This document shows, piece by piece, positions 1-9,596 of a DNA stretch of 64,000 nucleotides; within the stretch, counting starts at the first letter, position 1; each line of letters begins with the position of its first letter. The DNA is from DATMER01 sp963741305 (GTDB lineage: Bacteria > Acidobacteriota > Thermoanaerobaculia > Multivoradales > UBA5704), in assembly GCA_963741305.1 (NCBI GenBank), contig CAVUHL010000003.1:1116001-1180000 (forward strand), in the 5' to 3' direction. The translations under genes were made by a program, and so were the position numbers. The notes beneath the pieces were generated by a model. The model was given only the letters and a program-made list of their open reading frames with translations. It was not told the origin of the DNA and made no database searches.

Positions 1-170
1 TCGATCACCCAGGGGCCGGCCGGGCCCAGGGCCGGGGCGTTGAGCAGCATCGTGCCCGAGGTGGTGTCGATGCCGATCAGGGTCAACGGAGTGTTGCTGC
101 CGCAGACCGGACCGGCCGCAAAGGCAATCCGCGCCAAGAAGAAAAGAGCGATCGCGATGCGGCCGGTCAT
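1..170 (-). CDS. Secreted protein, N-terminal part only
   Basis: The gene runs off the left edge, so only about 56 N-terminal residues are visible. They begin MTGRIAIALFFLARIAFA, a good Sec signal peptide with a short basic start, a hydrophobic core and an A-x-A-like end, followed by a segment with one Cys and a GIDTTSGTMLLNAP stretch. The ATG at 168-170 is preceded by AGGAGG at 4-10 bases, which fixes the start. It lies just downstream of the leucine dehydrogenase gene on the same strand and may be co-transcribed with it. The visible segment is too short for a family call, and no function is proposed. Confidence 0.6.
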   Translation of the reverse strand, partial: MTGRIAIALFFLARIAFAAGPVCGSNTPLTLIGIDTTSGTMLLNAPALGPAGPWVI

Positions 171-180
171 TGGTGTCCTC

Positions 181-1296
181 CTAGGACGCTTCTACCGAAT
201 GATTCCTCGGCTGGCGGACCGCCCGCGCCCAGTGCTGCGAGCGCATCCCCTGGATGCCGCGGATGCGCTCCTCGGCCACGCGGTCGGCCGAGATGGCGCT
301 CGGGATCGATTCGGCGCGGGAGATCTCGAACACGCGGAGCATGTTGGCGTAGATGCCGCGGGCCATGTGCATGGCCCGGTCGCGGTTGTAGCCGCCGAGC
401 TCGTTGTAGACGTTGATCAGGCCGCCGGCGTTGCCCACGAAGTCGGGAGCGTAGAGGATGCCGCGCTCATGGAGGGCCCGGCCGTCCCGCTCCTCGTCCG
501 CGAGCTGGTTGTTGGCGGCCCCTGCCACGATCTTGCAGCGCAGGGCTGGGATCGTCCGCTCGTCGAGCACCGCGCCGAGGGCGCAGGGGGCGACCACGTC
601 GCAATCGACTCCCAGGATCTCCCCGGCCGGGACGATCTCGGCGCCCAGCTCCTCGCGCGCCCGTCCAGTGCGCTCGGCGTCGATGTCCGCGACAAAGAGC
701 TTGGCCCCCTCATCCTTCAGGTAGGTCGCCAGGTGGTAGCCGACGTTGCCGAGCCCCTGGATGGCGACCGAGCGGCCGGCGAGCGTGCTGCCGTTGCCGT
801 AGCACCATTGGACCGCGGCCTTCATCCCCTGGAGGACGCCGAAGGCGGTTACGGGCGATGGGTCGCCGCCGCCGCCCTGGGAAGGGGAGACGCCCGTGAC
901 CCACCGGGTCTCGGCGAGGATGACCTCCATGTCGTCCATGGCGGTGCCTACGTCCTCGGCGGTGATGTAGAGGCCGTGCAGGGACTCGACGAACTGGCCG
1001 AAGCTGCGCAGGAGGGCCTCGCTCTTGTCCTTCTTGGGATCGCCGACGATCACGGCCTTGCCGCCGCCCAGGTTGAGCCCGGCGGCGGCGGCCTTGTAGG
1101 TCATGCCGCGGGAGAGGCGCAGGACGTCGGTGAGCGCCTCCTCCATGTTCTTGTAGGGCCACATGCGGACCCCGCCGAGCCCGGGGCCGAGCACGGTCGA
1201 GTGGACGGCGATGATGGCCTGCAGGCCTACCTCGGGGCTGGAGCAGAAGAGCACCCGCTCGTGTCCCATCTCCGCCATCTGTTGGAAGAGCTCCAT
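181..1296 (-). CDS. ldh: Leucine (branched-chain amino acid) dehydrogenase
   Basis: NAD-dependent oxidative deamination of leucine, valine or isoleucine to the 2-oxo acid, in the cytoplasm. The 371-residue length is usual for the Glu/Leu/Phe/Val dehydrogenase family. The N-terminal substrate domain has GGVRMWPYKN, MTYKAA (K68) and GGGKAVI (K80); K80 is the catalytic lysine position of Bacillus leucine dehydrogenase. The C-terminal Rossmann domain shows GLGNVG near residue 180 and the conserved GAANNQLA and PDFVGNAGG segments. The ATG at 1294-1296 has a purine-rich AAAGGGAG upstream. Valine or phenylalanine preference cannot be excluded from sequence alone. Confidence 0.9.
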   Translation of the reverse strand: MELFQQMAEMGHERVLFCSSPEVGLQAIIAVHSTVLGPGLGGVRMWPYKNMEEALTDVLRLSRGMTYKAAAAGLNLGGGKAVIVGDPKKDKSEALLRSFGQFVESLHGLYITAEDVGTAMDDMEVILAETRWVTGVSPSQGGGGDPSPVTAFGVLQGMKAAVQWCYGNGSTLAGRSVAIQGLGNVGYHLATYLKDEGAKLFVADIDAERTGRAREELGAEIVPAGEILGVDCDVVAPCALGAVLDERTIPALRCKIVAGAANNQLADEERDGRALHERGILYAPDFVGNAGGLINVYNELGGYNRDRAMHMARGIYANMLRVFEISRAESIPSAISADRVAEERIRGIQGMRSQHWARAVRQPRNHSVEAS

Positions 1297-1356
1297 TCAC
1301 ACTCCCTTTCGTTCTTCAGGAAAATCGGGCCGCAAACGCCGGGAGTCTAACCGAAG

Positions 1357-2181
1357 TCAGCCCGCCTCGCTGCCTCCCAGCTCGGTGACCAGCATCGCCA
1401 TCATCACCAGCAGGCCGCCGAAGCCGAGGGCCGCCGTCCAGGGCTCCACCCCCAGGGCCACCGAGATACCCGCGGCGATCACCGGCTCCAGGGTGAGGAT
1501 GACCCCGGCCTCGACCGCCGAGAGATGGCGCTGGGCATAGAGCCAGGCCGCGAACGCCGCCGCCGTGGCGAGGACCCCGACCACCAGCACCGCAATCAGG
1601 GGCGCGCCGGTCAGCTCCCGCGCCGAGGGTGGATCGAGCAGCAACGACGGCAAGGCAAGGACCGCGACCACCGCGAACTGGGTGACGGCGAGGGGGCCGA
1701 GGGGGTTGCGCCGCGTGATCCGCTCCAGGACCAGGGGGTAGAGGGCGAAGACCACCGCGCAAGCCACGGTCAGGGCATCCCCCTTGCCAAAATCCTCCCC
1801 TGATGCTTCCGGCCGGTAGAGCGTCCACACCCCGGCAAAGGCGAGGAGGGAGCCCACGGCCGGACCCCAGCGCAGCCCGCGTCCCGCGAGCAGCCCGAAG
1901 ACCGGGACCAGGACGACCGAGATCGCGGTCAGGAAGGCCGAGCGCGACGGCGTCGTCCACAGCAGGCCCGCGGTCTGGAGGGCGAAGCCGGCGAACAGGA
2001 TGACCCCAAGGATGAGGCCATCCCGCCGGACGCCGGGAGTCCACTTGCCCCACGCCAGCGGCATTAGCAGCAGCGCGGCTAGGATGAAGCGGTAGGCGAT
2101 CAGGTGAAAGACCGGGATCTCCTCCAGCGCCTTCTGGACGATGACGAAGCTGGCCCCCCAGATCAGGGTGGCGCCGAGCAT
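1357..2181 (-). CDS. EamA/DMT-family transporter
   Basis: About 274 residues forming some ten hydrophobic segments in two EamA halves, starting MLGATLIWGASFVIVQKA. The second half begins near GDALTVACAVVFALYPL. This drug/metabolite transporter superfamily exports or exchanges small solutes through the inner membrane; the substrate is not predictable. The frame stays open upstream into the bcp gene, so the start is uncertain. The ATG at 2179-2181 is the only ATG close to the first membrane helix and gives a slightly short protein. A non-ATG start a few codons earlier, just after the bcp stop at 2220, would fit the family better. It is probably co-transcribed with bcp. Confidence 0.8.
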   Translation of the reverse strand: MLGATLIWGASFVIVQKALEEIPVFHLIAYRFILAALLLMPLAWGKWTPGVRRDGLILGVILFAGFALQTAGLLWTTPSRSAFLTAISVVLVPVFGLLAGRGLRWGPAVGSLLAFAGVWTLYRPEASGEDFGKGDALTVACAVVFALYPLVLERITRRNPLGPLAVTQFAVVAVLALPSLLLDPPSARELTGAPLIAVLVVGVLATAAAFAAWLYAQRHLSAVEAGVILTLEPVIAAGISVALGVEPWTAALGFGGLLVMMAMLVTELGGSEAG

Positions 2182-2219
2182 CGCGAGGCGGGGCCCCAGG
2201 CGGGAAAGACGTCGGTTCT

Positions 2220-2690
2220 TCAGATCTTCTCCAGCGCCGCCAACACCTGTTCGTCGTGGCCGTCCACGTTGACCTTCTTCCAGGACTTCGCCACCTTGCC
2301 CTCGCGGTCGATCAGGAACGTGGAGCGCTGGATGCCCATGGACTTGCGGCCCATGAAGACCTTCTCCCGCCAGGCGCCATAGCGCTCGGAAATCTTGTGG
2401 CCGTCGTCGGCCAGGAGAGGGAAGTTGAGGCCGTACTTGTCGCGGAACTGGCCGTGGCTGGCCACGTCGTCCGGGGAGACGCCGAGGACGACGGCGCCCC
2501 TGCTTTCCAGGTCGGCCCGGCGGTCGCGGAAGGCGCAGGCCTCCTTGGTGCAGCCCGGGGTGTCGTCCTTGGGGTAGAAGTAGAGGACGACGGGCTTCCC
2601 CTTGAAATCGGAAAGCCGGACGTCGCTGCCCTTGTCGTCCTTGAGCGTGAAGTCGGGCGCGGCTTCGCCCTCCTGAATCCAATCGGTCAT
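2220..2690 (-). CDS. bcp: Thioredoxin-dependent peroxiredoxin, Bcp/PrxQ type
   Basis: Reduces hydrogen peroxide and organic hydroperoxides in the cytoplasm. The 156 residues are the usual length. The peroxidatic motif TPGCTKEACAFRD carries C47 and the PrxQ-type resolving C52 five residues later. Upstream lie APDFTLKDDKG and LYFYPKDDTPG, typical of the AhpC/TSA fold. The ATG at 2688-2690 has TCAGGAG eight bases upstream. The stop lies about 38 bases before the EamA start, so both genes form one transcript, probably with the methyltransferase 20 bases upstream. Confidence 0.93.
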   Translation of the reverse strand: MTDWIQEGEAAPDFTLKDDKGSDVRLSDFKGKPVVLYFYPKDDTPGCTKEACAFRDRRADLESRGAVVLGVSPDDVASHGQFRDKYGLNFPLLADDGHKISERYGAWREKVFMGRKSMGIQRSTFLIDREGKVAKSWKKVNVDGHDEQVLAALEKI

Positions 2691-2709
2691 TTTGATTTCT
2701 CCTGAGGTG

Positions 2710-3624
2710 TCATTGCGGTCGGCGGATGTGGTAGGCCTCGCCGTCCCAGAGCTGGAACGGCTGGGTTCCGTCCACGAGGAGCTCCAGCCCGAAGCTCCGG
2801 CAGAGGCGCTGCACGTCGCGGCGGTCGGCCTCGCGGCTCGCGCGGTACGAATAATTGAAGAGCACGAAATCCCCGCCCGGGCGGAGCACGCGGGTGATCT
2901 CGTCGAAGTGGACGGAGACGAGGTCCTTCCCCCCCTGGTAGATGTAGGGGAAGGAGTCGGCGGCGAGCACGAGGTCGAAGCCGGAGTCCGCGAAGCCCTC
3001 GAGGTTTCGCCCCGAGCAGCGGGAGAGATGGACGTTGGCGAGCCCGGCACAGCGGCGATGGGCGGCGGCGATCATGTTGCCGGAGATGTCGATGCCATGA
3101 GTTTCCCGCAACCGGGGCGCGAGGGCGGCCTGGATGCGGCCGATGCCGCAGCCGATCTCCAGGGCGTCGCGGCCGGGCCCGAGCACCTGCCAGAGCTCCA
3201 GGAGGTCCAGGATCTCGGCCGTATAGGCGTCGAGCAGGGCGGGATCGCCCAGGCTGTAGGCGGCGACGCTGGCCTCTTCATTCAGCGCCACGGCGTGGTC
3301 GAAAAAGCTCCGGCAATCCGCGATGGCATCCGCGGCCGACCGGCGGGTCCGGCCGACGTCCGGATGTTCATGGAGGATGATGGCCGCGTGCTCGCATCCG
3401 GGCCGGTGCTCGCGCAGCAACCGGGCCATCTCGGCCAGGGCATCGCCCTCCTCCCGAAGGGACTCCAGCAGCTCCGCGACCTCGTCGACCTCGTCCATGG
3501 CGAGAAGCAGGCGGGCAAGGCTGATCGGGGGAGACGCCTCGCCGGCCACGCAATCCTCCAGCACGGCGCGGACCTCGTCGGATTCGATCCTGGAGAGGGC
3601 GGGTGAGGTGTTTGGCGGCGGCAT
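2710..3624 (-). CDS. Class I SAM-dependent methyltransferase with long N-terminal extension
   Basis: The C-terminal half (about 150-300) is a Rossmann methyltransferase: motif I ALEIGCGIGRIQ, an acidic residue in GIDISGNM, and VLRPGGDFVLFNYSY after strand 4. The first about 145 residues are helical and charged (LARLLLAMDEVDEVAELLES) and resemble nothing I recognise. They may bind the acceptor substrate or a partner. The substrate is unknown. It is the first gene of the minus-strand set with bcp and the EamA transporter, and it is separated from divergent queG by a 21-bp repeat array. That leaves little room for ordinary promoters. Confidence 0.75.
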   Translation of the reverse strand: MPPPNTSPALSRIESDEVRAVLEDCVAGEASPPISLARLLLAMDEVDEVAELLESLREEGDALAEMARLLREHRPGCEHAAIILHEHPDVGRTRRSAADAIADCRSFFDHAVALNEEASVAAYSLGDPALLDAYTAEILDLLELWQVLGPGRDALEIGCGIGRIQAALAPRLRETHGIDISGNMIAAAHRRCAGLANVHLSRCSGRNLEGFADSGFDLVLAADSFPYIYQGGKDLVSVHFDEITRVLRPGGDFVLFNYSYRASREADRRDVQRLCRSFGLELLVDGTQPFQLWDGEAYHIRRPQ

Positions 3625-3642
3625 CGGCCCCTATCTTATGGC

Positions 3643-3838
3643 CGACGAGTGGGTAGAGCGCTCCAACGAGCGGGTAGGTCTTCCAAATGAGTGGGTAGAG
3701 GGGTCTACCCGCCGGGTGGGCGCTTCAAAACGAGTGGGTAGGCGGCGCCAACGAGTGGGTAGGGCTCTCCAATGACAGGGTAGAGGGTCCGAACGAGTGG
3801 GTGGAGGGGTCTACCCACGCGTTGGAGGCTTCCACGCA
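3643..3838. repeat. 21-bp degenerate tandem array between divergent genes
   Basis: The core CGAGTGGGTAG recurs with variation at 3646, 3667, 3688, 3731, 3752, 3773 and 3794, with a diverged copy near 3710. Steps are 21 bases, or 43 across one weak unit. Units end in a CCAA-like word. Two units carry GGGTAGAGGGGTCTACCC-like inverted repeats (about 3693-3711 and 3799-3817) that could fold as hairpins. Units are not separated by unique spacers, so this is not CRISPR. The array fills the space between the methyltransferase start and the queG start. Confidence 0.85.
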
Positions 3839-4972
3839 ATGGCCGCTATGATCCCTGCGATGGATCCCACTGCCGATCTCCTCAAGTCCTGGGCCGTCGA
3901 AGCCGGTTTCGACCGCGCCGGGGTGGCGGGGCTGGAGCCGTCTGCCAACGGAGAGGCGTTCCTGCGCTGGCTGGCGCGTGGGGATCAGGCTGGGATGGGC
4001 TGGTTTACGAAGAGGGTGGAAGCCCGGCTGGAGCCGGCCCGGGTCGTGCCCGGCGCCCGGAGCGCGCTCTGTGTGGCCCTCCAATACCATCCCTTGGAAG
4101 GCGAGCCGGAGCCGGATGACGACCTCTGGCCTAGGGTCGCCCGCTATGCCCGGGGGCGGGACTACCACGACGTCATGGGGGACCGCCTCAAGGCTCTGGA
4201 GGACCGGATCGCCGCCGCGTTCCCTGGGACCATTTCGCGGCGCTATATAGATACCGGGCCGGTTCTGGAGCGGGAGCTCGCGGCGCGGGCCGGCCTCGGG
4301 GCCGTGGGCAAGAACACGAACCTGCTCCATCCCGAGGCGGGCTCCTGGTTCCTCCTCGGCGAGCTCTTCCTCTCCCTGGATCTCTCGCCCGACATCCCCC
4401 TCGCCGATCTCTGCGGGAGCTGCACCCGCTGCCTGGAGGCCTGCCCGACCAATGCGCTCGCCGAGCCCTACCGGGTCGACAGCAACCGCTGCATCAGCTA
4501 CTGGACCATCGAGCATCGGGGAGCCCTGCCGCCGGCCGCCCGCGAGATGGTCGACGACTGGGTCTTCGGCTGCGACATCTGCCAGGAGGTCTGCCCGTGG
4601 AACACCGTGCCCGAGGGCGCGGACCATCCCGAGCTGCGCCTGCCCGAGGCACGCAGGGAGCTCGATCTCGCCGGGCTGCTCCGGCTTTCCCGCGACGAGT
4701 ACGTGGAGCGCTTCCGAGGAAGCCCCATGAAGAGGGCGAAGCTGGAGGGTCTCCAGAGGAACGCGGCCGTGGCCATGGGCAACCGCCGCGATCCGCGCTA
4801 TGTCGCCGCGCTTGCCGAGGCTCTGGCGGAAGGCGAGCCCGTGGTGCGGGAACACGCCGCCTGGGCGCTCGAAAGGATCGGCACCCTCGAAGCCCGTGAG
4901 GCGCTGGCCCCCTGCGTTGACAGCCCCGTCCCGCGCCCCTATACTCAAAGGCCCGAGTTTCCAAAGAGTTAA
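3839..4972 (+). CDS. queG: Epoxyqueuosine reductase
   Basis: Catalyses the last step of queuosine synthesis, reduction of epoxyqueuosine in tRNA, using cobalamin and two [4Fe-4S] clusters. The ferredoxin-like cysteines are plain: CGSCTRCLEACP and CDICQEVCPW. The N-terminal segment has the family words RYARGRDYHDVM and GAVGKNTNLLHP. The last 60 residues form HEAT-like helices (RNAAVAMGNRRD, VREHAAWALERIG), as in other QueG proteins. The ATG at 3839 is chosen because GGAGG lies ten bases before it; ATGs at 3848 and 3860 are alternatives. The frame remains open upstream through the 21-bp array, but that part is not protein-like. Confidence 0.92.
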   Translation: MAAMIPAMDPTADLLKSWAVEAGFDRAGVAGLEPSANGEAFLRWLARGDQAGMGWFTKRVEARLEPARVVPGARSALCVALQYHPLEGEPEPDDDLWPRVARYARGRDYHDVMGDRLKALEDRIAAAFPGTISRRYIDTGPVLERELAARAGLGAVGKNTNLLHPEAGSWFLLGELFLSLDLSPDIPLADLCGSCTRCLEACPTNALAEPYRVDSNRCISYWTIEHRGALPPAAREMVDDWVFGCDICQEVCPWNTVPEGADHPELRLPEARRELDLAGLLRLSRDEYVERFRGSPMKRAKLEGLQRNAAVAMGNRRDPRYVAALAEALAEGEPVVREHAAWALERIGTLEAREALAPCVDSPVPRPYTQRPEFPKS

Positions 4973-4984
4973 GCGGAACTCGCA

Positions 4985-5003
4985 GCCCCCCGTTCGAGGG
5001 GGC
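4985..5003 (+). promoter_or_regulatory. Hairpin between queG and rpsA
   Basis: GCCCCC and GGGGGC pair across a 7-base loop, 13 bases after the queG stop and 45 bases before the rpsA start. There is no T-run, so it may be a leader structure of rpsA mRNA rather than a terminator. Ribosomal protein S1 often controls its own leader; a link here is inference. Confidence 0.3.
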
Positions 5004-5047
5004 ACAGGCCCGCGAGCCTGAATCCACGCCAAGGAGGAACGTCTTTT

Positions 5048-6847
<1,800 letters not shown>

Positions 6848-6926
6848 GCCGTATTGACACCAGGACGGCGGCGGGTCAGTGTTCTCAGGAACGCGGGCCC
6901 GCCGCAGCTTCAGAAAGGGGTGGGAG

Positions 6927-7244
6927 ATGTCGGTACCCTACAAGAACGACGGGATGACCGGGATGACCAAGGCCGAGCTGGTCGAAGAGGTCGCCCGCAC
7001 GACGCAACTCACCAAGAAGCACGCGGAGATCATCGTCAATACGGTGTTCGACAGCATTGTCGATTCGCTCAAAGGGGGCGAGAAGATCGAGCTGCGCGGG
7101 TTTGGCAGCTTCCGCATCCGCCATCGCGGCGCGCGCACCGGCCGCAACCCCAAGACCGGCGACAAGGTCAGTGTCCCGCCCAAGCGGATCCCCTATTTCA
7201 AGCCCGGCAAGGAGCTGAGGGAGCTGCTCAACGACGAGTGTTGA
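6927..7244 (+). CDS. HU/IHF-family DNA-binding protein
   Basis: A 105-residue histone-like protein that bends DNA in the nucleoid. It has the family pattern MTKAELVEEVARTT, GGEKIELRGFGSFRIR and GRNPKTGDKVSVPPKR, with the DNA-inserting Pro in the beta arm (GRNP). The end PYFKPGKELRELL is typical. The ATG at 6927 adds about 11 residues before MTKAELVEE compared with most relatives, and GGGTGGGAG lies just upstream. An internal ATG (the M of MTKAEL, at 6963) is an alternative start. The position after rpsA suggests an IHF-beta-like role, but HU and IHF cannot be separated here. Confidence 0.9.
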   Translation: MSVPYKNDGMTGMTKAELVEEVARTTQLTKKHAEIIVNTVFDSIVDSLKGGEKIELRGFGSFRIRHRGARTGRNPKTGDKVSVPPKRIPYFKPGKELRELLNDEC

Positions 7245-7252
7245 GCTAGCGG

Positions 7253-7789
7253 ATGGAACGCCTCTTCACGCCCTGGCGGTACGATTACATCACCAAGAGC
7301 CCGGCAGGTCCGGCCGGTTCGGAGGATACCGGGTGCTTCTTCTGCGCCTCGGCCCGCGACCTCGGCAATCCTGACGGCCTGGTGGTCCATGCCGGCTGCC
7401 ATCACCTGGTCATGCTGAACCTCCATCCCTACTCGAACGGGCACCTGATGGTGGCCCCCTTCGAGCACCACAGCTCTCCCCAGGAGAGCAGCCCGGAGGC
7501 GCAGGCCGAATTCTGGCCACTGGTGCTCAAGGCCCAGCGCATCCTGCAGGCCGCCTACTCGCCCCACGGTTTCAACCTCGGGATGAACCTGGGCCGGCCG
7601 GCGGGTGCGGGAGTGCCCGGACACTTCCATTTCCACCTGGTCCCGCGCTGGACCGGGGACACGAACTTCATGACCGTCCTGGCGGAGGTCCGGCTCATCC
7701 CGGAAGACCTGCGCCAGTCCCGTGAGCGCTTGCGGGCGCTCTTCGCGGAGGCTCCGGAGGAGGATACAAGACTTGGCTCAACCCGATGA
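7253..7789 (+). CDS. HIT-family hydrolase/phosphorylase (Ap4A phosphorylase-like)
   Basis: Contains the histidine triad GHFHFHLVPRW, the nucleotide-binding and catalytic H-x-H-x-H loop of HIT enzymes that act on dinucleoside polyphosphates or AMP conjugates. The N-terminal CFFC pair and downstream His are the likely zinc-site residues of the Ap4A-phosphorylase-like branch. NLHPYSNGHLMVAP is another family signature. Its 178 residues include a longer C-terminal helix than minimal HIT proteins. It follows the HU/IHF gene by eight bases and overlaps the next gene by 17 bases, so it sits in the same transcript. Confidence 0.88.
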   Translation: MERLFTPWRYDYITKSPAGPAGSEDTGCFFCASARDLGNPDGLVVHAGCHHLVMLNLHPYSNGHLMVAPFEHHSSPQESSPEAQAEFWPLVLKAQRILQAAYSPHGFNLGMNLGRPAGAGVPGHFHFHLVPRWTGDTNFMTVLAEVRLIPEDLRQSRERLRALFAEAPEEDTRLGSTR

Positions 7790-8228
7790 AGCCGCGCCGC
7801 GGGAGACCCCGGCGGTGACTCCGGCGGTGACTCCGGCGGTAGTAATGCCGGCAGGGGTGCCCGTCGGCAACCCATATCTGGCCATGATCCTGGCCTGGCT
7901 CGTGCCGGGGCTCGGACACATCTATCTCAGGCGGATCGGCCGCGGCCTGGTGTTCCTGCTGCTCGCCGTGGTCAGCCTCTGGGTCGGCTGCGAGCTGCAG
8001 GGCAACCTGTACCGGCCGCTCCCCGGCCAGCCGCTCACCTTTCTGGCTACCGGGGGTGCCATGGGCATGGGCCTCCCGTACTTCGTCCTCCGCTACGGCG
8101 CCGACTATGCCGGCGACATCGTGGGTGCCGGCTATGAGTACGGCACCGCGTTCCTGCTCACCGCCGGGCTGATGAACTGGCTGCTCGTGCTCGACGCGTG
8201 GGACATCTCGCGCGGCAAGAAGGAGTGA
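7773..8228 (+). CDS. Membrane protein of DUF6677 type
   Basis: About 151 residues with three to four hydrophobic helices, including LAMILAWLVPGLGHIYLRR, the TM2-like signature with PG-x-GHxY. No function is established for the family. A TTG at 7773 is chosen as the start because GGAGGAGG ends ten bases before it and no ATG precedes the first helix. The short N-terminus includes three exact TPAV-type units encoded by a 12-base repeat at about 7811-7844. It overlaps the HIT gene and is followed eight bases later by another membrane gene, then lpxB, so an envelope role is likely. Confidence 0.7.
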   Translation: MAQPDEAAPRETPAVTPAVTPAVVMPAGVPVGNPYLAMILAWLVPGLGHIYLRRIGRGLVFLLLAVVSLWVGCELQGNLYRPLPGQPLTFLATGGAMGMGLPYFVLRYGADYAGDIVGAGYEYGTAFLLTAGLMNWLLVLDAWDISRGKKE

Positions 8229-8235
8229 GGTAGGC

Positions 8236-8427
8236 ATGAGCCATTTCTTCCTGATGGTCCTCTACTCGCTCGTCGTGAGCCTGTTTTTCACCCTGCTCTG
8301 GCGGCGCGAGCGCAACGAGCAGATCCGCCTGTTCCTGCAGCTCTTCCTGGGGATGGTCGGCGGCGGCCTGCTCGTGGCCTGGCTGATGTACCCGTTCCCG
8401 CAGGGACCGCCAGCGCCGCTTCCATGA
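8236..8427 (+). CDS. Small two-helix membrane protein
   Basis: A 63-residue protein, MSHFFLMVLYSLVVSLFFTLLWRRE, with a charged linker and a second helix LFLGMVGGGLLVAWLMY. It has the order helix-cytoplasmic RRERN-helix and a Pro-rich end. AAGGAG is upstream of the ATG, and its stop overlaps the lpxB start as ATGA (8424-8427). I do not recognise the family. Strict coupling to lpxB suggests it belongs to the lipid A/envelope operon. Confidence 0.7.
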   Translation: MSHFFLMVLYSLVVSLFFTLLWRRERNEQIRLFLQLFLGMVGGGLLVAWLMYPFPQGPPAPLP

Positions 8428-9596
8428 CGGGTGGAAATACCCGCCCGAAGGAGCTCCTCGTAGTGGCCGGCGAAGCCTCGGGAGACCTCCACGGCGCCCG
8501 GCTGGTGTCCGAGCTGCGCCGACTCGTCCCCGGCCTGGTGACGTTCGGCCTCGGCGGCGACGAGCTGCAGGCGGCCGGGCTCGAGTCCGTGGCCCACAGC
8601 TCGGAGGTGGCGGTGGTGGGCATCACCGAGGTGCTCCGCGTCCTGCCGCGCATCAAGCAGGTCTTCGCCGCCCTGCTGAGCGAGGTGGACCGCCGCCGTC
8701 CCGGCGCGGCCGTGCTCATCGACTTCCCGGACTTCAACCTGCGCCTGGCCAAGGAGCTGGAGAAGCGCGGCGTGCGCGTCGTCTACTACATCAGCCCGCA
8801 GGTCTGGGCCTGGCGCAAGGGGCGCGTGCGCACCATCTCGAAGCTGGTCGACCGCATGCTGGTCCTCTTCCCCTTCGAGGTCGACTTCTACCGCAAGCAC
8901 CAGGTGGAGGTGGTGCACGTCGGCCATCCGCTGGTCGACGAGGTGCCGCAGCTCCCCCAGGCCTGGGACCGGTTGGGTGAACGATTGAATGAAAGTGGCG
9001 AGCCCGACGGGCCGTTCCGGGTAGCGCTCCTGCCGGGCTCGCGGCTCAGCGAGGTCGAGGCGCTGCTCCCTACGATGCTGCAGGCGGCGCGGCGCCTGGC
9101 CGCGGACCTGCCCATCTCGATCAGCCTCATCAAGGCGCCGACCGTGCCGCGGGAGCTGCTGGAAGAGCAGATCGAGCTCTCCGGCCTGCCGGTGCGGATC
9201 GTGGCGGAGGACCGCTTCGCCGCCGTCGCGGACTCGCACCTCGCCCTCTGCGCCTCGGGCACCGCGACCCTGGAGGTGGGGTTGTTGGGCACGCCGATGA
9301 TCGTCGTCTACAAGCTTGGCTTCTGGACCTGGTCGGTGGCGAAGGCGCTGGTGCGCCTGCCGAGCATCAGCCTGGTCAATCTGGTCCTGGGCCGGCCGGT
9401 GGTGCCGGAGCTGATCCAGGGGGACGCCAACCCCGAGCGCATCGCGGCCGAGGCCGAAAGGCTGCTCCTGGAGGACGACGAGCGCGCGGAGATGCGCAAG
9501 GGGCTCGCCGAGCTGCGCGGAAAGCTGGGGGAAGGCGGCGCGAGCGGACGGGCGGCGAAAGAGGTAGCGAAGGTTTTGGAGGAAGCTCCGGCGTGA
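8424..9596 (+). CDS. lpxB: Lipid-A-disaccharide synthase
   Basis: Joins UDP-2,3-diacylglucosamine and 2,3-diacylglucosamine-1-phosphate to make the lipid A disaccharide at the inner membrane. The 390 residues show the GT19 landmarks GEASGDLHGARL, YYISPQVWAWRKGR, FPFEVDFY and GHPLVDEVP, and the C-terminal nucleotide site CASGTATLEVGLLGTPM. It starts inside the preceding stop and ends overlapping msbA (GTGA). The lipid A pathway marks the cell as diderm. Confidence 0.95.
   Translation: MTGGNTRPKELLVVAGEASGDLHGARLVSELRRLVPGLVTFGLGGDELQAAGLESVAHSSEVAVVGITEVLRVLPRIKQVFAALLSEVDRRRPGAAVLIDFPDFNLRLAKELEKRGVRVVYYISPQVWAWRKGRVRTISKLVDRMLVLFPFEVDFYRKHQVEVVHVGHPLVDEVPQLPQAWDRLGERLNESGEPDGPFRVALLPGSRLSEVEALLPTMLQAARRLAADLPISISLIKAPTVPRELLEEQIELSGLPVRIVAEDRFAAVADSHLALCASGTATLEVGLLGTPMIVVYKLGFWTWSVAKALVRLPSISLVNLVLGRPVVPELIQGDANPERIAAEAERLLLEDDERAEMRKGLAELRGKLGEGGASGRAAKEVAKVLEEAPA

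Noticed and set aside
40..1350. Long plus-strand open frame over leucine dehydrogenase
   Set aside because: It lies antisense to a full-length enzyme with clear motifs. Its product is low-complexity Ala/Gly/Arg with no domain, an effect of high GC.
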